Positions 1 through 9,210 of a stretch of 64,000 nucleotides of DNA are shown piece after piece. The stretch covers positions 2,192,584 to 2,256,583 of the forward strand of contig CP133159.1 of the NCBI GenBank assembly GCA_030913385.1. The letters run 5' to 3'. Within the stretch, counting starts at the first letter, position 1. The number at the start of each line of letters is the position of its first letter. Below the pieces are notes generated by a model, which saw only the letters and a program-made list of their open reading frames with translations, searched no databases and was not told where the DNA came from. The position numbers and the translations under genes are program-made. Source of the stretch: Cytophagaceae bacterium ABcell3. Lineage in GTDB: Bacteria; Bacteroidota; Bacteroidia; Cytophagales; Cytophagaceae.

Positions 1-343
1 ATCTTATTTTGTGTGTTTGGCAGAGCCAAAAATTAGGTCTCGCAATGACGTTGGGGTAATGGGGTAATGTAAATGAATAGTGGGGCGGCATTTTTAAAAA
101 TCCGGCACCCCACAAGCCGCAATATGCCCACGCCAGCCATAGAGTCCCCGCCCGCCCTTAGTAGCTACCGGTCTGCTGATTATGAAGTTGTTTTTTTGGT
201 CTACTTTTTGGCTCTTACCAGTTTGGAGGTTACCGCTGGCTTTGGGTGCTAGTTTTTTTAATAGATTGTAAAAACATCTTTTCCCTTTAATCCTGTCTAT
301 CCTTTCATCCTGAAAATCCCGGTTCAGACAGTATATTACTAGA

Positions 344-1370
344 CCTGACGGTGAGATTGCTTCGTCGTTCCTCCTCGCAATGACGTTGGGGTAAAAGGTC
401 TAAAACAAACAATATAGTTCATGCCGATAAAAAATCGGCACTACATTCAAATCTTTACACCATCAAAGCAAATGCCAGCGTCTGACAGATCCTTCTTGCC
501 TCCATACGCCGTCAGGTCTTTGGACGCTGACGGGTAAGCCCACCCGCCCTTAGTAGCTACCGGACTGCTGATTATTGTGTTAATCTATTTGTCTACTTTT
601 CGGCCCTTGCCAGTTTGGAGGTTATTACAAGCTTCGGGTGTTAGTTTTTTTGATAGATTGTAAAAACATCTTCCCTTTAATCCTGTCTATCCTTTCATCC
701 TGAAAATCCCGGTTCAGACAGTTGTTTTAAACGCTAAAAATAAACAATATAGCTGTCTCCCCGCACCTGTTGCGGGGTCTGTTGGGGTAAGGTAGGATGT
801 GACTTTCCAAATATTAAACTATGTCAATAAGCTGTGTTGGTTGATTGTTTGCGGGAGCGTATTAAATACCCAAGTTGATTACTACCTGTCAGCGTCCTTT
901 GGTCCTGACAGCGTAAGTGTTAAACAACCTGACGATGAGATTGCTTCGTCGTTCCTCCTCGCAATGACGTTGGGGTAAAAGGTCTAAAACAAACAATATA
1001 GTTCATGCCGATAAAAAATCGGCACTACATTCAAATCTTTACACCATCAAAGCAAATGCCAGCGTCTGACAGATCCTTCTTGCCTCCATACGCCGTCAGG
1101 TCTTTGGACGCTGACGGGTAAGCCCACCCGCCCTTAGTAGCTACCGGACTGCTGATTATTGTGTTAATCTATTTGTCTACTTTTCGGCCCTTGCCAGTTT
1201 GGAGGTTATTACAAGCTTCGGGTGTTAGTTTTTTTGATAGATTGTAAAAACATCTTCCCTTTAATCCTGTCTATCCTTTAATCCTGAAAATCCCGGTTCA
1301 GACAGTTGTTTTAAACGCTAAAAATAAACAATATAGCTGTCTCCCCGCACCTGTTGCGGGGTCTGTTTGG
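344..1370 (+). repeat. 584-bp direct repeat, copy 1 and partial copy 2
   Basis: A block starting at CCTGACG (344) recurs at 928, exactly 584 bp later. It recurs again at 2407-2988. The second copy is followed to about 1370, just after the CCCCGCA/TGCGGGG hairpin, where it changes to a different downstream module. Each block contains, in order, the ATTGC hairpin, a GCCGAT/ATCGGC hairpin, a long CAGCGTC/GACGCTG hairpin, a linker, and the CCCCGCA hairpin. Copies differ by only a few bases. Confidence 0.8.
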
Positions 1371-1693
1371 GTTAAGGACTTGTGGTTGTTTAATTGATCA
1401 GTAACGATACCAATTATGAGTGAAGGTTTTAATTAGCAGAAAAACCAGAATGTAACCGTCATTGCGAGGCACGAGGTAATAGTGGGTAAAGTTCTTTGGG
1501 TTGAATTTTAAGTCTTTAAGTTTCTTATGAAAAAATGCCGCGGCAATCTGTTTGCGGTAAGCTGTGCTGGTTGATTCTTTGTGGGGAATAGTACTAGACC
1601 TGACGATTATAGCATTATCAAATTATTAAGGTGATCACCTTGTTAATAAACCTAATGAGCTAATGTTACCTAAAGCTCATTCTCCATTTTTTC

Positions 1694-1723
1694 TTACCTT
1701 TTTTGCTTGTCCAAAAAAGGTAA
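1694..1723 (+). repeat. Hairpin module TTACCTTTTTT/AAAAAAGGTAA (one of 16 copies)
   Basis: TTACCTTTTTTG, a CTTGT loop, then CCAAAAAAGGTAA. Copies start at 1694, 22869, 23560, 24458, 26836, 33950, 34919, 35812, 41721, 42904, 44055, 45167, 46092, 47187, 53719 and 55319, all in plus orientation. Each is preceded by another hairpin (AATGAGCT...AGCTCATT or close) and followed by a conserved stretch with GGCTGAAAGGCATATTGCC. The stem at 23560 is extended to GGTTACC/GGTAACC. Confidence 0.9.
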
Positions 1724-2406
1724 CCAAAAAAGGACACTATGGCTGAAAGGCATATTGCCACGCACTAAACGCACAACCTTTTCTTGACAGTGTAAGTGTT
1801 TAATACTAAACCTGACGATGAGATTGCTTCGTCGTTTCCTCCTCGCAATGACGTTGGGGTAATGGGGTAATGTAAATGAATAGTGGGGCGGCATTTTTAA
1901 AAATCCGGCACCCCACAAGCCGCAATATGCCCACGCCAGCCATAGAATCCCCACCCGCCCTTAGTAGCTACCGGACTGCTGATTATTGTGTTAATCTATT
2001 TGTCTACTTTTCGGCCCTTGCCAGTTTGGAGGTTATTACAAGCTTCGGGTGTTAGTTTTTTTGATAGATTGTAAAAACATCTTCCCTTTAATCCTGTCTA
2101 TCCTTTCATCCTGAAAATCCCGGTTTAGACAGTTGTTTTAAACGCTAAAAATAAACAATATAGCTGTCTCCCCGCACCTGTTGCGGGGTCTGTTTGGGTT
2201 AAGGACTTGTGGTTGTTTAATTGACCAGTAACGATACCAAAGTTATATTCCCTCTTCCCTGGACACTTCTTTATGTCATCCTGACGCAGGAAGGATCTGT
2301 TTGGGGGGAGCTGTGTTGGTTGATTGTTTGTGGAAGCGTATTAAATACCCAAGTTGATTACTACCTGTCAGCGTCCTTTGGTCCTGACAGCGTAAGTGTT
2401 AAATAA

Positions 2407-2988
2407 CCTGACGGTGAGATTGCTTCGTCGTTCCTCCTCGCAATGACGTTGGGGTAAAAGGTCTAAAACAAACAATATAGTTCATGCTGATAAAAAATCG
2501 GCACTACAATCAAATCTTTACACCATCAAAGCAAATGCCAGCGTCTGACAGATCCTTCTTGCCTCCATACGCCGTCAGGTCTTTGGACGCTGACGGGTAA
2601 GCCCACCCGCCCTTAGTAGCTACCGGGCTGCTGATTATTGTGTTAATCTATTTGTCTACTTTTCGGCTCTTGCCAGTTTGGAGGTTATTACAAGCTTCGG
2701 GTGTTAGTTTTTTTGATAGATTGTAAAAACATCTTCCCTTTAATCCTGTCTATCCTTTCATCCTGAAAATCCCGGTTCAGACAGTTGTTTTAAACGCTAA
2801 AATAAACAATATAGCTGCCTCCCCGCACCTGTTGCGGGGTCTGTTGGGGTAAGGTAGGATGTGACTTTCCAAATATTAAACTATGTCAATAAGCTGTGTT
2901 GGTTGATTGTTTGCGGGAGCGTATTAAATATCCAAGTGATTATTACCTGTCAGCGTCCTTTGGTCCTGACAGCGTAAGTGTTAAATAA
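2407..2988 (+). repeat. 584-bp direct repeat, copy 3
   Basis: This is a 582-bp copy of the block at 344-927. It carries the same module order and ends with the CTGTCAG/CTGACAG hairpin. It is nearly identical to copy 1, which suggests recent duplication or homogenisation. Confidence 0.8.
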
Positions 2989-3162
2989 CCTGACGATAGA
3001 TTTCTTCGTCGTTCCTCCTACCGATGATGTGGTGGGGGTATCCTGACGAAAGATTGTAAACTTTAGCGGTTAACAGTTTTTTTAGAAAAATGTTCACGGT
3101 TTCTTTATTTTTTAGATACTATATATATCATCTTTTATAAAATCTCGTTTTAAATATGTAAT

Positions 3163-3190
3163 TTTGACAAGGTGTTGATTTTAACCTTTA
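3163..3190 (+). promoter_or_regulatory. Possible promoter of the exopolysaccharide operon
   Basis: TTTG at 3163-3166 and TAACCTTTA at 3182-3190 loosely resemble the Bacteroidota -33 TTTG / -7 TAnnTTTG pair. The spacing is shorter than usual. It lies in the AT-rich leader directly upstream of the first gene and downstream of the repeat array. This is weak, motif-level evidence only. Confidence 0.25.
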
Positions 3191-3218
3191 AAAAACGTAG
3201 TACATTTAATTCATATTA

Positions 3219-5633
3219 ATGAACATGTGTTTCTTCAATACAAGGATTGCTGTTTTATTTCTTGTAGTTTTTCAATTGTTGTTTATAGCTGATCATTCTT
3301 ATGGTCAGCAAAACCTGTCTGCTAGGGACTTGCAGAATATCAATGTCGATGAGCTTTCTGATGATCAGATTAGAAACTTTATTAAGCAGGCTGAAAAGAG
3401 TGGGTATAGTGAACAGGAGTTGGAAATGGCAGCGCGTGCTAAAGGTATGAAGGCTGATCAAATTGCTAAACTTAGAGAAAGGGTAAACCAACTGTCAATG
3501 CAGCAGGACTCTGCTATGGCAGAAGCAGATAATAAAGAAGTCATAGAAGATGCTGATGATGACCATGATGTTTCTTTAGCTAAGATAAAGGAACAAACTT
3601 TGAAAGCAGCTCAAGAAGATAGTGTATTGAGGGACAGCAATAGGGTTTACGGGTTTAACCTTTTTAATACCAAAAACCTTACTTTTGAACCGAGCATTAA
3701 CATTCCTACACCCAAAAACTACCAGCTTGGTGCGGGAGATGAGTTGGTTATCGATATATGGGGAGCTTCGCAACAGAACTATCGTCAAACCATCAGTCGC
3801 GAAGGTACTATTAATATTGTTGGTATAGGGCCGGTATATGTAAATGGCCTCAATGTAGATCAAGCATCTAATAGGATTATCAACCGTTTGTCATCTATAT
3901 ATAGTGGCCTTAAAACAAGTGGGGGACGAGCTGCCAATACCTATGCCCAAGTAAGTCTTGGTCGGGTGAGAAGTATTAAGGTCAGTCTTGTAGGCGAGGT
4001 AGAAACACCAGGGACATATACCTTGTCATCCTTGTCTACTGTATTTAACGCTTTGTATGTTTCAGGCGGCCCCTCTGAAAACGGGTCTTTCCGAAATATT
4101 GAAGTTTGGAGGGAGAATAAAAAGATAGCTGTATTAGATGTATATGACTTTTTGGTGCAAGGAGACCAGCAAAATAACATCAGATTGCAAGATCAGGATA
4201 TTATCCGCATAAGGCCTTATGATCAACGTGTTAGAATAGAGGGAGAGGTTAAACGAGAAGGTTTCTTTGAAATGAAAAAAGGAGAAACTGTAGAGGATCT
4301 TTTGGAGTTCGCCGGAGGGTTTTCTGATCGTGCTTATACAAATAGAGTAAAGATTAAGAGGAACACAGGCAAAGAACGGAGGATGTTGGATATACTTATG
4401 GCGGATGCTCGAAACCTTATATTAGATAATGGAGATGTTGTTTATGTGGACCCTATCTTGGATAGGTTTGAAAATCGTGTAGAAATAGTAGGAGCAGTGT
4501 TCCGTGAAGGGGATTTTGAGCTATCGGAAGGTATGACTGTAAAAGGACTTATTGACAAAGCCGATGGACTTCGTGGGGATGCTTACCTTCACCGTGCCGC
4601 AATATATAGAACCCGTGATGACTTTACCATTGAAGTATTGCCAATCGACTTGACAAAGATCATGAATGGTGAAAGTGAGGATATTGAGCTTGTAAGGGAA
4701 GACCTTATTAGGGTGTCTTCAATTTATGAATTAAGGGACAAGTTTAGCGTCTCTATTTCGGGGGATGTGCATAAAGAGGGAGATTTTCCTTATATGGAAA
4801 ACCTGACATTGAAGGACTTTATTTTACAAGCTGGCGGGTTCAAAGAGTCTGCATCTATAGAAAGGATAGAGGTGGCCAGACGTGTGCGTAATGCAGACCC
4901 GACTTCAGCTAAGAGTAAAATTGCAGAAGTGTACCACTTTGATGTTGATGAGAACCTAAGCTTGAGTGATAAAGATTCAGAGTTTGTGCTAAGTCCATTC
5001 GACCATGTTTATGTCAGGAGAGCACCGGGATATGAAGTGCAACATAATGTAGAAATTGAAGGAGAGGTCTTGTATCCTGGACGTTATGCTATACAGGATA
5101 AAGATGAGCGAATTTCTGATTTACTGGCAAGATCAGGAGGCTTAACTGCATCTGCCTACCCAAGGGGTGCCAGATTGGAACGGAAGTTAGCCAATACTGG
5201 GACAGTAGATATAGATTTGCACAAAATTATGGAGAAGCCCAAAGGAGACGAAGATTTAATATTAATGGAGGGTGATGTGCTAAAGATTCCTTTAAAACTT
5301 CAAACAGTAAAAGTTAAAGGAGAAGTGCTATTTCCTAGAAGTGTGCGGTATGAAGAAAACAGAAGCTTCAAAAACTACGTATCTCAGGTAGGGGGATTCA
5401 ATAAACAAGCCTTGAGAAGGAAAACCTACGTGGTTTATGCCAATGGAGAAGTGGCACGGACAAGGAATTATCTGCTTTTTAAAGATTACCCAAAGGTAGA
5501 ACGTGGAGCAGAGATTATTGTTCCAGAGAAACCAGAAAGAAGAAAAATGACTACTCAGGAAGCGCTAGGATTGGGTACTGGGTTTGCTTCGCTCGGTATG
5601 GTTATTGTTACCCTGATTAATATGCTTAATTAA
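3219..5633 (+). CDS. SLBB-domain polysaccharide export protein (Wza-like)
   Basis: Predicted outer-membrane/periplasmic export channel for the polysaccharide made by this locus. Residues 1-29 form a hydrophobic signal peptide ending SYG-QQ. There is no lipobox Cys, unlike E. coli Wza. A charged, coiled-coil-prone stretch (about 35-120) is followed by a polysaccharide-export domain at about 143-235 (YQLGAGDELVIDIWG). Six SLBB-type repeats follow, beginning near residues 255, 335, 420, 510, 610 and 698, each with a G-x-V-x-x-x-G pattern. A hydrophobic segment near 785-800 sits at the C-terminus. The 804-residue length with many SLBB repeats is typical of Bacteroidota rather than of the about 380-residue enterobacterial Wza. 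It is first in the operon, and the chain-length gene follows after 12 bp. Confidence 0.93.
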   Translation: MNMCFFNTRIAVLFLVVFQLLFIADHSYGQQNLSARDLQNINVDELSDDQIRNFIKQAEKSGYSEQELEMAARAKGMKADQIAKLRERVNQLSMQQDSAMAEADNKEVIEDADDDHDVSLAKIKEQTLKAAQEDSVLRDSNRVYGFNLFNTKNLTFEPSINIPTPKNYQLGAGDELVIDIWGASQQNYRQTISREGTINIVGIGPVYVNGLNVDQASNRIINRLSSIYSGLKTSGGRAANTYAQVSLGRVRSIKVSLVGEVETPGTYTLSSLSTVFNALYVSGGPSENGSFRNIEVWRENKKIAVLDVYDFLVQGDQQNNIRLQDQDIIRIRPYDQRVRIEGEVKREGFFEMKKGETVEDLLEFAGGFSDRAYTNRVKIKRNTGKERRMLDILMADARNLILDNGDVVYVDPILDRFENRVEIVGAVFREGDFELSEGMTVKGLIDKADGLRGDAYLHRAAIYRTRDDFTIEVLPIDLTKIMNGESEDIELVREDLIRVSSIYELRDKFSVSISGDVHKEGDFPYMENLTLKDFILQAGGFKESASIERIEVARRVRNADPTSAKSKIAEVYHFDVDENLSLSDKDSEFVLSPFDHVYVRRAPGYEVQHNVEIEGEVLYPGRYAIQDKDERISDLLARSGGLTASAYPRGARLERKLANTGTVDIDLHKIMEKPKGDEDLILMEGDVLKIPLKLQTVKVKGEVLFPRSVRYEENRSFKNYVSQVGGFNKQALRRKTYVVYANGEVARTRNYLLFKDYPKVERGAEIIVPEKPERRKMTTQEALGLGTGFASLGMVIVTLINMLN

Positions 5634-5645
5634 TGTCGGTTAAGA

Positions 5646-6797
5646 ATGAAAGAAGCGGAAACTAAAGATACAGTTTTTGAAGGAAAAGAAGTTTTGACTA
5701 ATCTCCCAGAAGATGACAATGATTCTAATCTTCTAGAAACTTTCAAGATTCTTTGGGATGGCAGATCCTTGATTTTGAAGTCATGCCTAATAGGGGCAGT
5801 TTTAGGTATTTTGTATGGTTTCGTAAGTCAAGAAGAGTATGAGACCAGAGTCAAGCTTTTACCTGAAATTAATTCCGGAAAAGGGAATGGTATGCTTAAC
5901 AAGTTAGGAGGGCTTGCTGCTCTCGGTGGGCTAAATTTAGAAGGGATGGGTGGATCAGATGCTGTAAGGCCAGATTTGTACCCAGACATTGTTAATAGCA
6001 TGGCTTTTGGTGCTTTTTTAATGAAAGAAAATGTTTATCTGGTTGATTCAGACACAAGTGTTCAGGTTTACGATTATTTAATTGCTAAAAGTGGTAGAAG
6101 CCCTTTTTCTTATGTCAAGAAATACACTTTAGGTTTGCCAGGATTGTTGTTTCACAAAGAGGATAATGATTCATTAAATTCGGTTGTTAAACAGGAATTT
6201 ATTACTTTGAAGTTTAGTAAAGAGGAAAGTGCTATTGTAGAAAATATCCAAAAGAGAGTGTCGGCAGAAATAGATAAAAAATCTGGAATTATTACTATAA
6301 CTGCAAAAATGCCTGATCCATATGTAGCTGCTTTCGTCGCTGATAAGTCAGTTAGGTACCTTACAAGTTATGTAGCGGATTATCGTTTGGAAAAGGCCAA
6401 GTTAAACCTTGATTTTATACAAGAAAGACACAAAGAAGCTGAAGCGAAATATAGGAAGTCTCAAAAAGCTTTGGCAAAATTTCGAGATCAAAATAGGAAT
6501 ATTATATCTGCATCAGTCAGGACAGATGAAGAGTTCTTGCAGTCAGAGTTTAACCTTGCCTATAATATTTACAACAGTCTTGCTCAGCAGCTGGAACAAG
6601 CGCAGATTACTGTTCAGGAGGAAACTCCTGTTTTTAAGGTTCTAGAGCCTGTAAGTGTACCTGTTTATAAGAGTGAGCCCAAACGCGGGTTAATATTAAT
6701 AGGATTTTTGTTTTTAGGTTTAGTATTTGCTTGTTTTGTTGTCTATATAAAAGGACAATATGCAAAGACAAATAGCTTTCACTTTCTATTTAAATAG
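5646..6797 (+). CDS. Wzz/GumC-like chain-length determinant
   Basis: Inner-membrane polysaccharide co-polymerase that should set chain length and bridge to the SLBB export protein encoded just upstream. The Wzz layout is visible: a first membrane segment at about 41-62, a large periplasmic region with a coiled-coil stretch (about 245-330, rich in K, E, A and Q), and a second membrane segment at about 347-370 after a basic/proline approach (PVYKSEPKRGLI). A Gly-rich insert near residues 80-100 (KGNGMLNKLGGLAALGG) is common in Bacteroidota homologues. No Walker motifs or tyrosine tail follow the second membrane segment, so it is not a BY-kinase and no kinase partner is seen in the window. Confidence 0.9.
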   Translation: MKEAETKDTVFEGKEVLTNLPEDDNDSNLLETFKILWDGRSLILKSCLIGAVLGILYGFVSQEEYETRVKLLPEINSGKGNGMLNKLGGLAALGGLNLEGMGGSDAVRPDLYPDIVNSMAFGAFLMKENVYLVDSDTSVQVYDYLIAKSGRSPFSYVKKYTLGLPGLLFHKEDNDSLNSVVKQEFITLKFSKEESAIVENIQKRVSAEIDKKSGIITITAKMPDPYVAAFVADKSVRYLTSYVADYRLEKAKLNLDFIQERHKEAEAKYRKSQKALAKFRDQNRNIISASVRTDEEFLQSEFNLAYNIYNSLAQQLEQAQITVQEETPVFKVLEPVSVPVYKSEPKRGLILIGFLFLGLVFACFVVYIKGQYAKTNSFHFLFK

Positions 6798-7109
6798 GTA
6801 ATTTGAATAGGCGTGGATGTAGGAGTTGAATATTAGTGTTAATACCCATCTACTTTTCTGACTGGCAGTAACATTAATAGGATTACTTTTTGGGCATCTT
6901 GAAAGTTTGAAGCTTTTATTTGTGTTATTATATGTTATAGCCTCTAAGTCCTAGATGGAAGTGTATGTGCAAATGTTAGGAAATAAACAAGGTCTTTCCG
7001 TGAGGCAGAAGCTGCTAAACGAGTATTGGTAGGCTGTTTTTTTTAGAAATAACATTGATTAAATAAATGGGAAACCCAAAATATTATTATAAGATAACAT
7101 AGATTTTTC
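6798..7109. other. 312-bp intergenic gap within the capsule locus
   Basis: No gene is supported. A 25-codon frame at 6955-7032 (ATG to TAG, ending KLLNEYW) is the only coding-like patch and could be a chance frame or the stub of a decayed gene. The AT-rich second half probably holds the promoter of the neuB-like gene at 7110, because a terminator-like hairpin after that gene suggests it is its own transcription unit. Confidence 0.4.
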
Positions 7110-7982
7110 ATGAATACACCAAAAGTTATAGCAGAAATAGGCTGCAACCACAAAGGCGATATTGAAATAGCCAAAGAGCTAGTGAAGGTTGCCAAGATAT
7201 TTTGTAAAGCTGATGTTGTTAAATTTCAGAAGCGTAACAACAGGGAACTATTAACCCCTGAACAGTATGATGCACCGCATCCTAATCCTGCAAATTCCTA
7301 TGGCAGTACTTATGGGGAACATCGTGAGTATCTTGAATTTACTGCAGAGCAGCATGCAGAGTTGAAAAGATACTGTGATGAGTTTGAAATAGTATATTCT
7401 ACTTCAGTATGGGATCTGACATCTGCCAAAGAAATAGCAGCACTTAACCCGGAACTTATAAAAATACCTTCTGCCTGCAATAACCACTATGAAATGCTCG
7501 GATGGCTGTGCCAGAACTATAAAGGCGAGATACATGTGTCAACCGGAATGACTACAAAAGATGAAATAGAGGAATTAATTAACTTTTTTGTAGAAAAAGG
7601 TCGTAACAAGGATCTGGTAGTTTATAACTGCACCTCAGGTTATCCTGTTCCGTTTGAAGATATCTGTCTTTTAGATATTCTGACGCTGAAGGAGAAATAT
7701 GGAGATAAAGTTAAAGCTATAGGTTTCTCTGGTCATCATTTGGGAATAGCCGTTGATGTAGCAGCCTGTACACTGGGTGCGGAATGGATAGAAAGGCATT
7801 ATACACTTGACAGGACGTGGAAAGGGACAGATCACTCCGCATCCTTAGAACCTGATGGACTTAGAAGACTTGTAAGAGACCTGAATGTTGTTAAGAAAGC
7901 TTTGACACATAAACATAAAGATGTACTTGATATTGAAGAAGTGCAGCGTGTGAAACTAAAGTACAGAAAGCCTGTCAACTAA
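7110..7982 (+). CDS. NeuB-family nonulosonate synthase, copy 1 (no SAF domain)
   Basis: Predicted to condense phosphoenolpyruvate with an N-acylated six-carbon sugar to give a nine-carbon nonulosonic acid (sialic, legionaminic or related). The NeuB TIM-barrel landmarks are present: AEIGCNHKGD near the start, KFQKR, KIPSACNN, STGMTT, CTSGYPVP, GFSGHH and a final IERHYTLDR...GTDHSASLEP. At 290 residues it lacks the C-terminal antifreeze-like SAF domain of about 60 residues carried by standard NeuB (about 340-350 aa), so only the barrel remains. A paralogue about 88% identical in protein lies at 9211. The two copies flank the CMP-sugar synthetase/phosphatase gene. Which nonulosonate is made cannot be told from sequence. 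Confidence 0.9.
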   Translation: MNTPKVIAEIGCNHKGDIEIAKELVKVAKIFCKADVVKFQKRNNRELLTPEQYDAPHPNPANSYGSTYGEHREYLEFTAEQHAELKRYCDEFEIVYSTSVWDLTSAKEIAALNPELIKIPSACNNHYEMLGWLCQNYKGEIHVSTGMTTKDEIEELINFFVEKGRNKDLVVYNCTSGYPVPFEDICLLDILTLKEKYGDKVKAIGFSGHHLGIAVDVAACTLGAEWIERHYTLDRTWKGTDHSASLEPDGLRRLVRDLNVVKKALTHKHKDVLDIEEVQRVKLKYRKPVN

Positions 7983-8006
7983 TAATTAATACATAAACTT
8001 AAGCGT

Positions 8007-8040
8007 AAAAGCTATTTGTCATAAGATAGCTTTTATTTTT
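8007..8040 (+). terminator. Hairpin with T-tract abutting the next start codon
   Basis: AAAAGCTAT (8007-8015) pairs with ATAGCTTTT (8026-8034) and is followed by a T-rich tract to 8040. It looks like an intrinsic terminator for the upstream neuB-like gene. It ends only 4 nt before the ATG at 8045, leaving no room for a separate promoter or leader downstream of it. Expression of the next gene must therefore come from read-through, or from a promoter overlapping the hairpin. Confidence 0.6.
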
Positions 8041-8044
8041 TATT

Positions 8045-9208
8045 ATGAAATCAGTAGCGATAATTCCGCTTCGTAAGGGTTCTAAAGGTATTCCAGGTAA
8101 GAATACAAAGAAGCTTTTAGGGCGGTCATTATATCAATGGGTTCTCTCTGAAGCTATATTTAGCGACCTTGATGAAATTTACATATTTTCTGATGACCCC
8201 GAACTTAAAGCGAGAGTTGAAAAGGATTATCTCTGGACAGATAAAGTCAAATTTTGGGAACGTAGTAAATGCTCTGCTACCGATACAGCAAGCACCGAAG
8301 CGGGGATGCTGGAATTAGCAGAAAGCTTAAACTATGATTTTGATATCTTTTGTCTTCTTCAGGCTACATCCCCTTTTACTAAATCTGAAGATATAAACGC
8401 AGTCCTGAATAAGCTTAAGAATAAAGAGGCTGATTCAGTGTTGACAGTGGTAAACTCTAAAAGATTTATCTGGTCCGAAGATGGAGAAAGCCTGAATTAT
8501 AAATATATGGAAAGGCCCAGAAGACAGGACTTCCAAGGTCTTTTTATAGAAAATGGAGCCGTCTATGCTATTAAAAAAGATGTTTATCTTGAAACTAAAA
8601 ACAGGCTAGGAGGGAATATTGCTTTGGTTGAAATGTCTGAAGAAACCTTTACTGAAATTGACGAGCCTTCTGACTGGACAGTAGTTGAGCAGTTGCTTCA
8701 TAACCGTCTTATACAAGGTAAAAATCTTCAAAGTAAAACAAAGGCTTTAGTTTTGGATGTGGATGGGGTTTTTACAGGAGGAAATGTTTTGACAGGACCT
8801 GATGGAGAACTTGCCAAATCGTTTAGTCTTAGGGATGGAATGGGTTTTGAAATTGCGCGTGAAAATCAGTTAATGCTTATAGTGATTACTTCTGAAGACA
8901 GTCCCATTGTTGATAGGAGAATGGAAAAGCTCAAAATAGAAAATTACTATAAAGGAGTTAAAGATAAATATGCCTTGCTGGATCAAATCTGCAAAATCAA
9001 TAATATAAGAAGGTGTGAAATAGCTTATGTTGGGGATGATATTAATGATTTAGCTAATATGTTGAGTGTAAATTGGAGTTTGACTCCTAATAATGCTGTA
9101 GAAAAAATAAAATTTTCTGCAGATTTTGTCCTTCAGTCCCAAGGGGGAGATAAAGCTATCAGAGAAGCAATTGAGATGATTTTGAAAATAAATAACCGGC
9201 TAAAATAA
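8045..9208 (+). CDS. CMP-nonulosonate cytidylyltransferase fused to KdsC-like HAD phosphatase
   Basis: A two-domain enzyme. Residues 1 to about 225 are a NeuA/KdsB-type cytidylyltransferase: PLRKGSKGIPGKN nucleotide loop, SDD, LLQATSPF and ENGAVYA. It would activate the nonulosonate with CTP. Residues from about 232 on are a KdsC-type HAD phosphatase: DVDGV with D238 and D240, VITSE, a K in GVKDKY, and GDDIND. This domain would dephosphorylate a 9-phosphate intermediate. Such fusions are known in some Bacteroidota, and vertebrate CMP-sialic acid synthetase also has a HAD-like tail. The stop is 2 bp before the second neuB-like start, so those two genes are surely co-transcribed. The domain pair suggests that synthesis runs through a phosphorylated nonulosonate. 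Confidence 0.9.
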   Translation: MKSVAIIPLRKGSKGIPGKNTKKLLGRSLYQWVLSEAIFSDLDEIYIFSDDPELKARVEKDYLWTDKVKFWERSKCSATDTASTEAGMLELAESLNYDFDIFCLLQATSPFTKSEDINAVLNKLKNKEADSVLTVVNSKRFIWSEDGESLNYKYMERPRRQDFQGLFIENGAVYAIKKDVYLETKNRLGGNIALVEMSEETFTEIDEPSDWTVVEQLLHNRLIQGKNLQSKTKALVLDVDGVFTGGNVLTGPDGELAKSFSLRDGMGFEIARENQLMLIVITSEDSPIVDRRMEKLKIENYYKGVKDKYALLDQICKINNIRRCEIAYVGDDINDLANMLSVNWSLTPNNAVEKIKFSADFVLQSQGGDKAIREAIEMILKINNRLK

Positions 9209-9210
9209 TA

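Larger units (their letters stand above)
1..3060. repeat. Noncoding modular hairpin-repeat array 1
   Basis: No protein gene is supported here. The stretch is assembled from the same short modules found at 22.6-27.6, 33.4-37.4, 41.3-48.7 and 53.6-56.2 kb. They include the ATTGC/GCAAT hairpin (for example 1821-1852), the CCCCGCA/TGCGGGG hairpin (759-777), the TTACCTTTTTT/AAAAAAGGTAA hairpin (1694-1723), the CTGTCAG/CTGACAG hairpin and the GCCGAT/ATCGGC hairpin. Modules are all in one orientation. The array continues past the left edge of the window and ends about 160 bp before the exopolysaccharide operon. Two short open frames at 1694-1954 (minus) and 2221-2406 (plus) are module translations and I do not call them genes. 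Confidence 0.9.
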
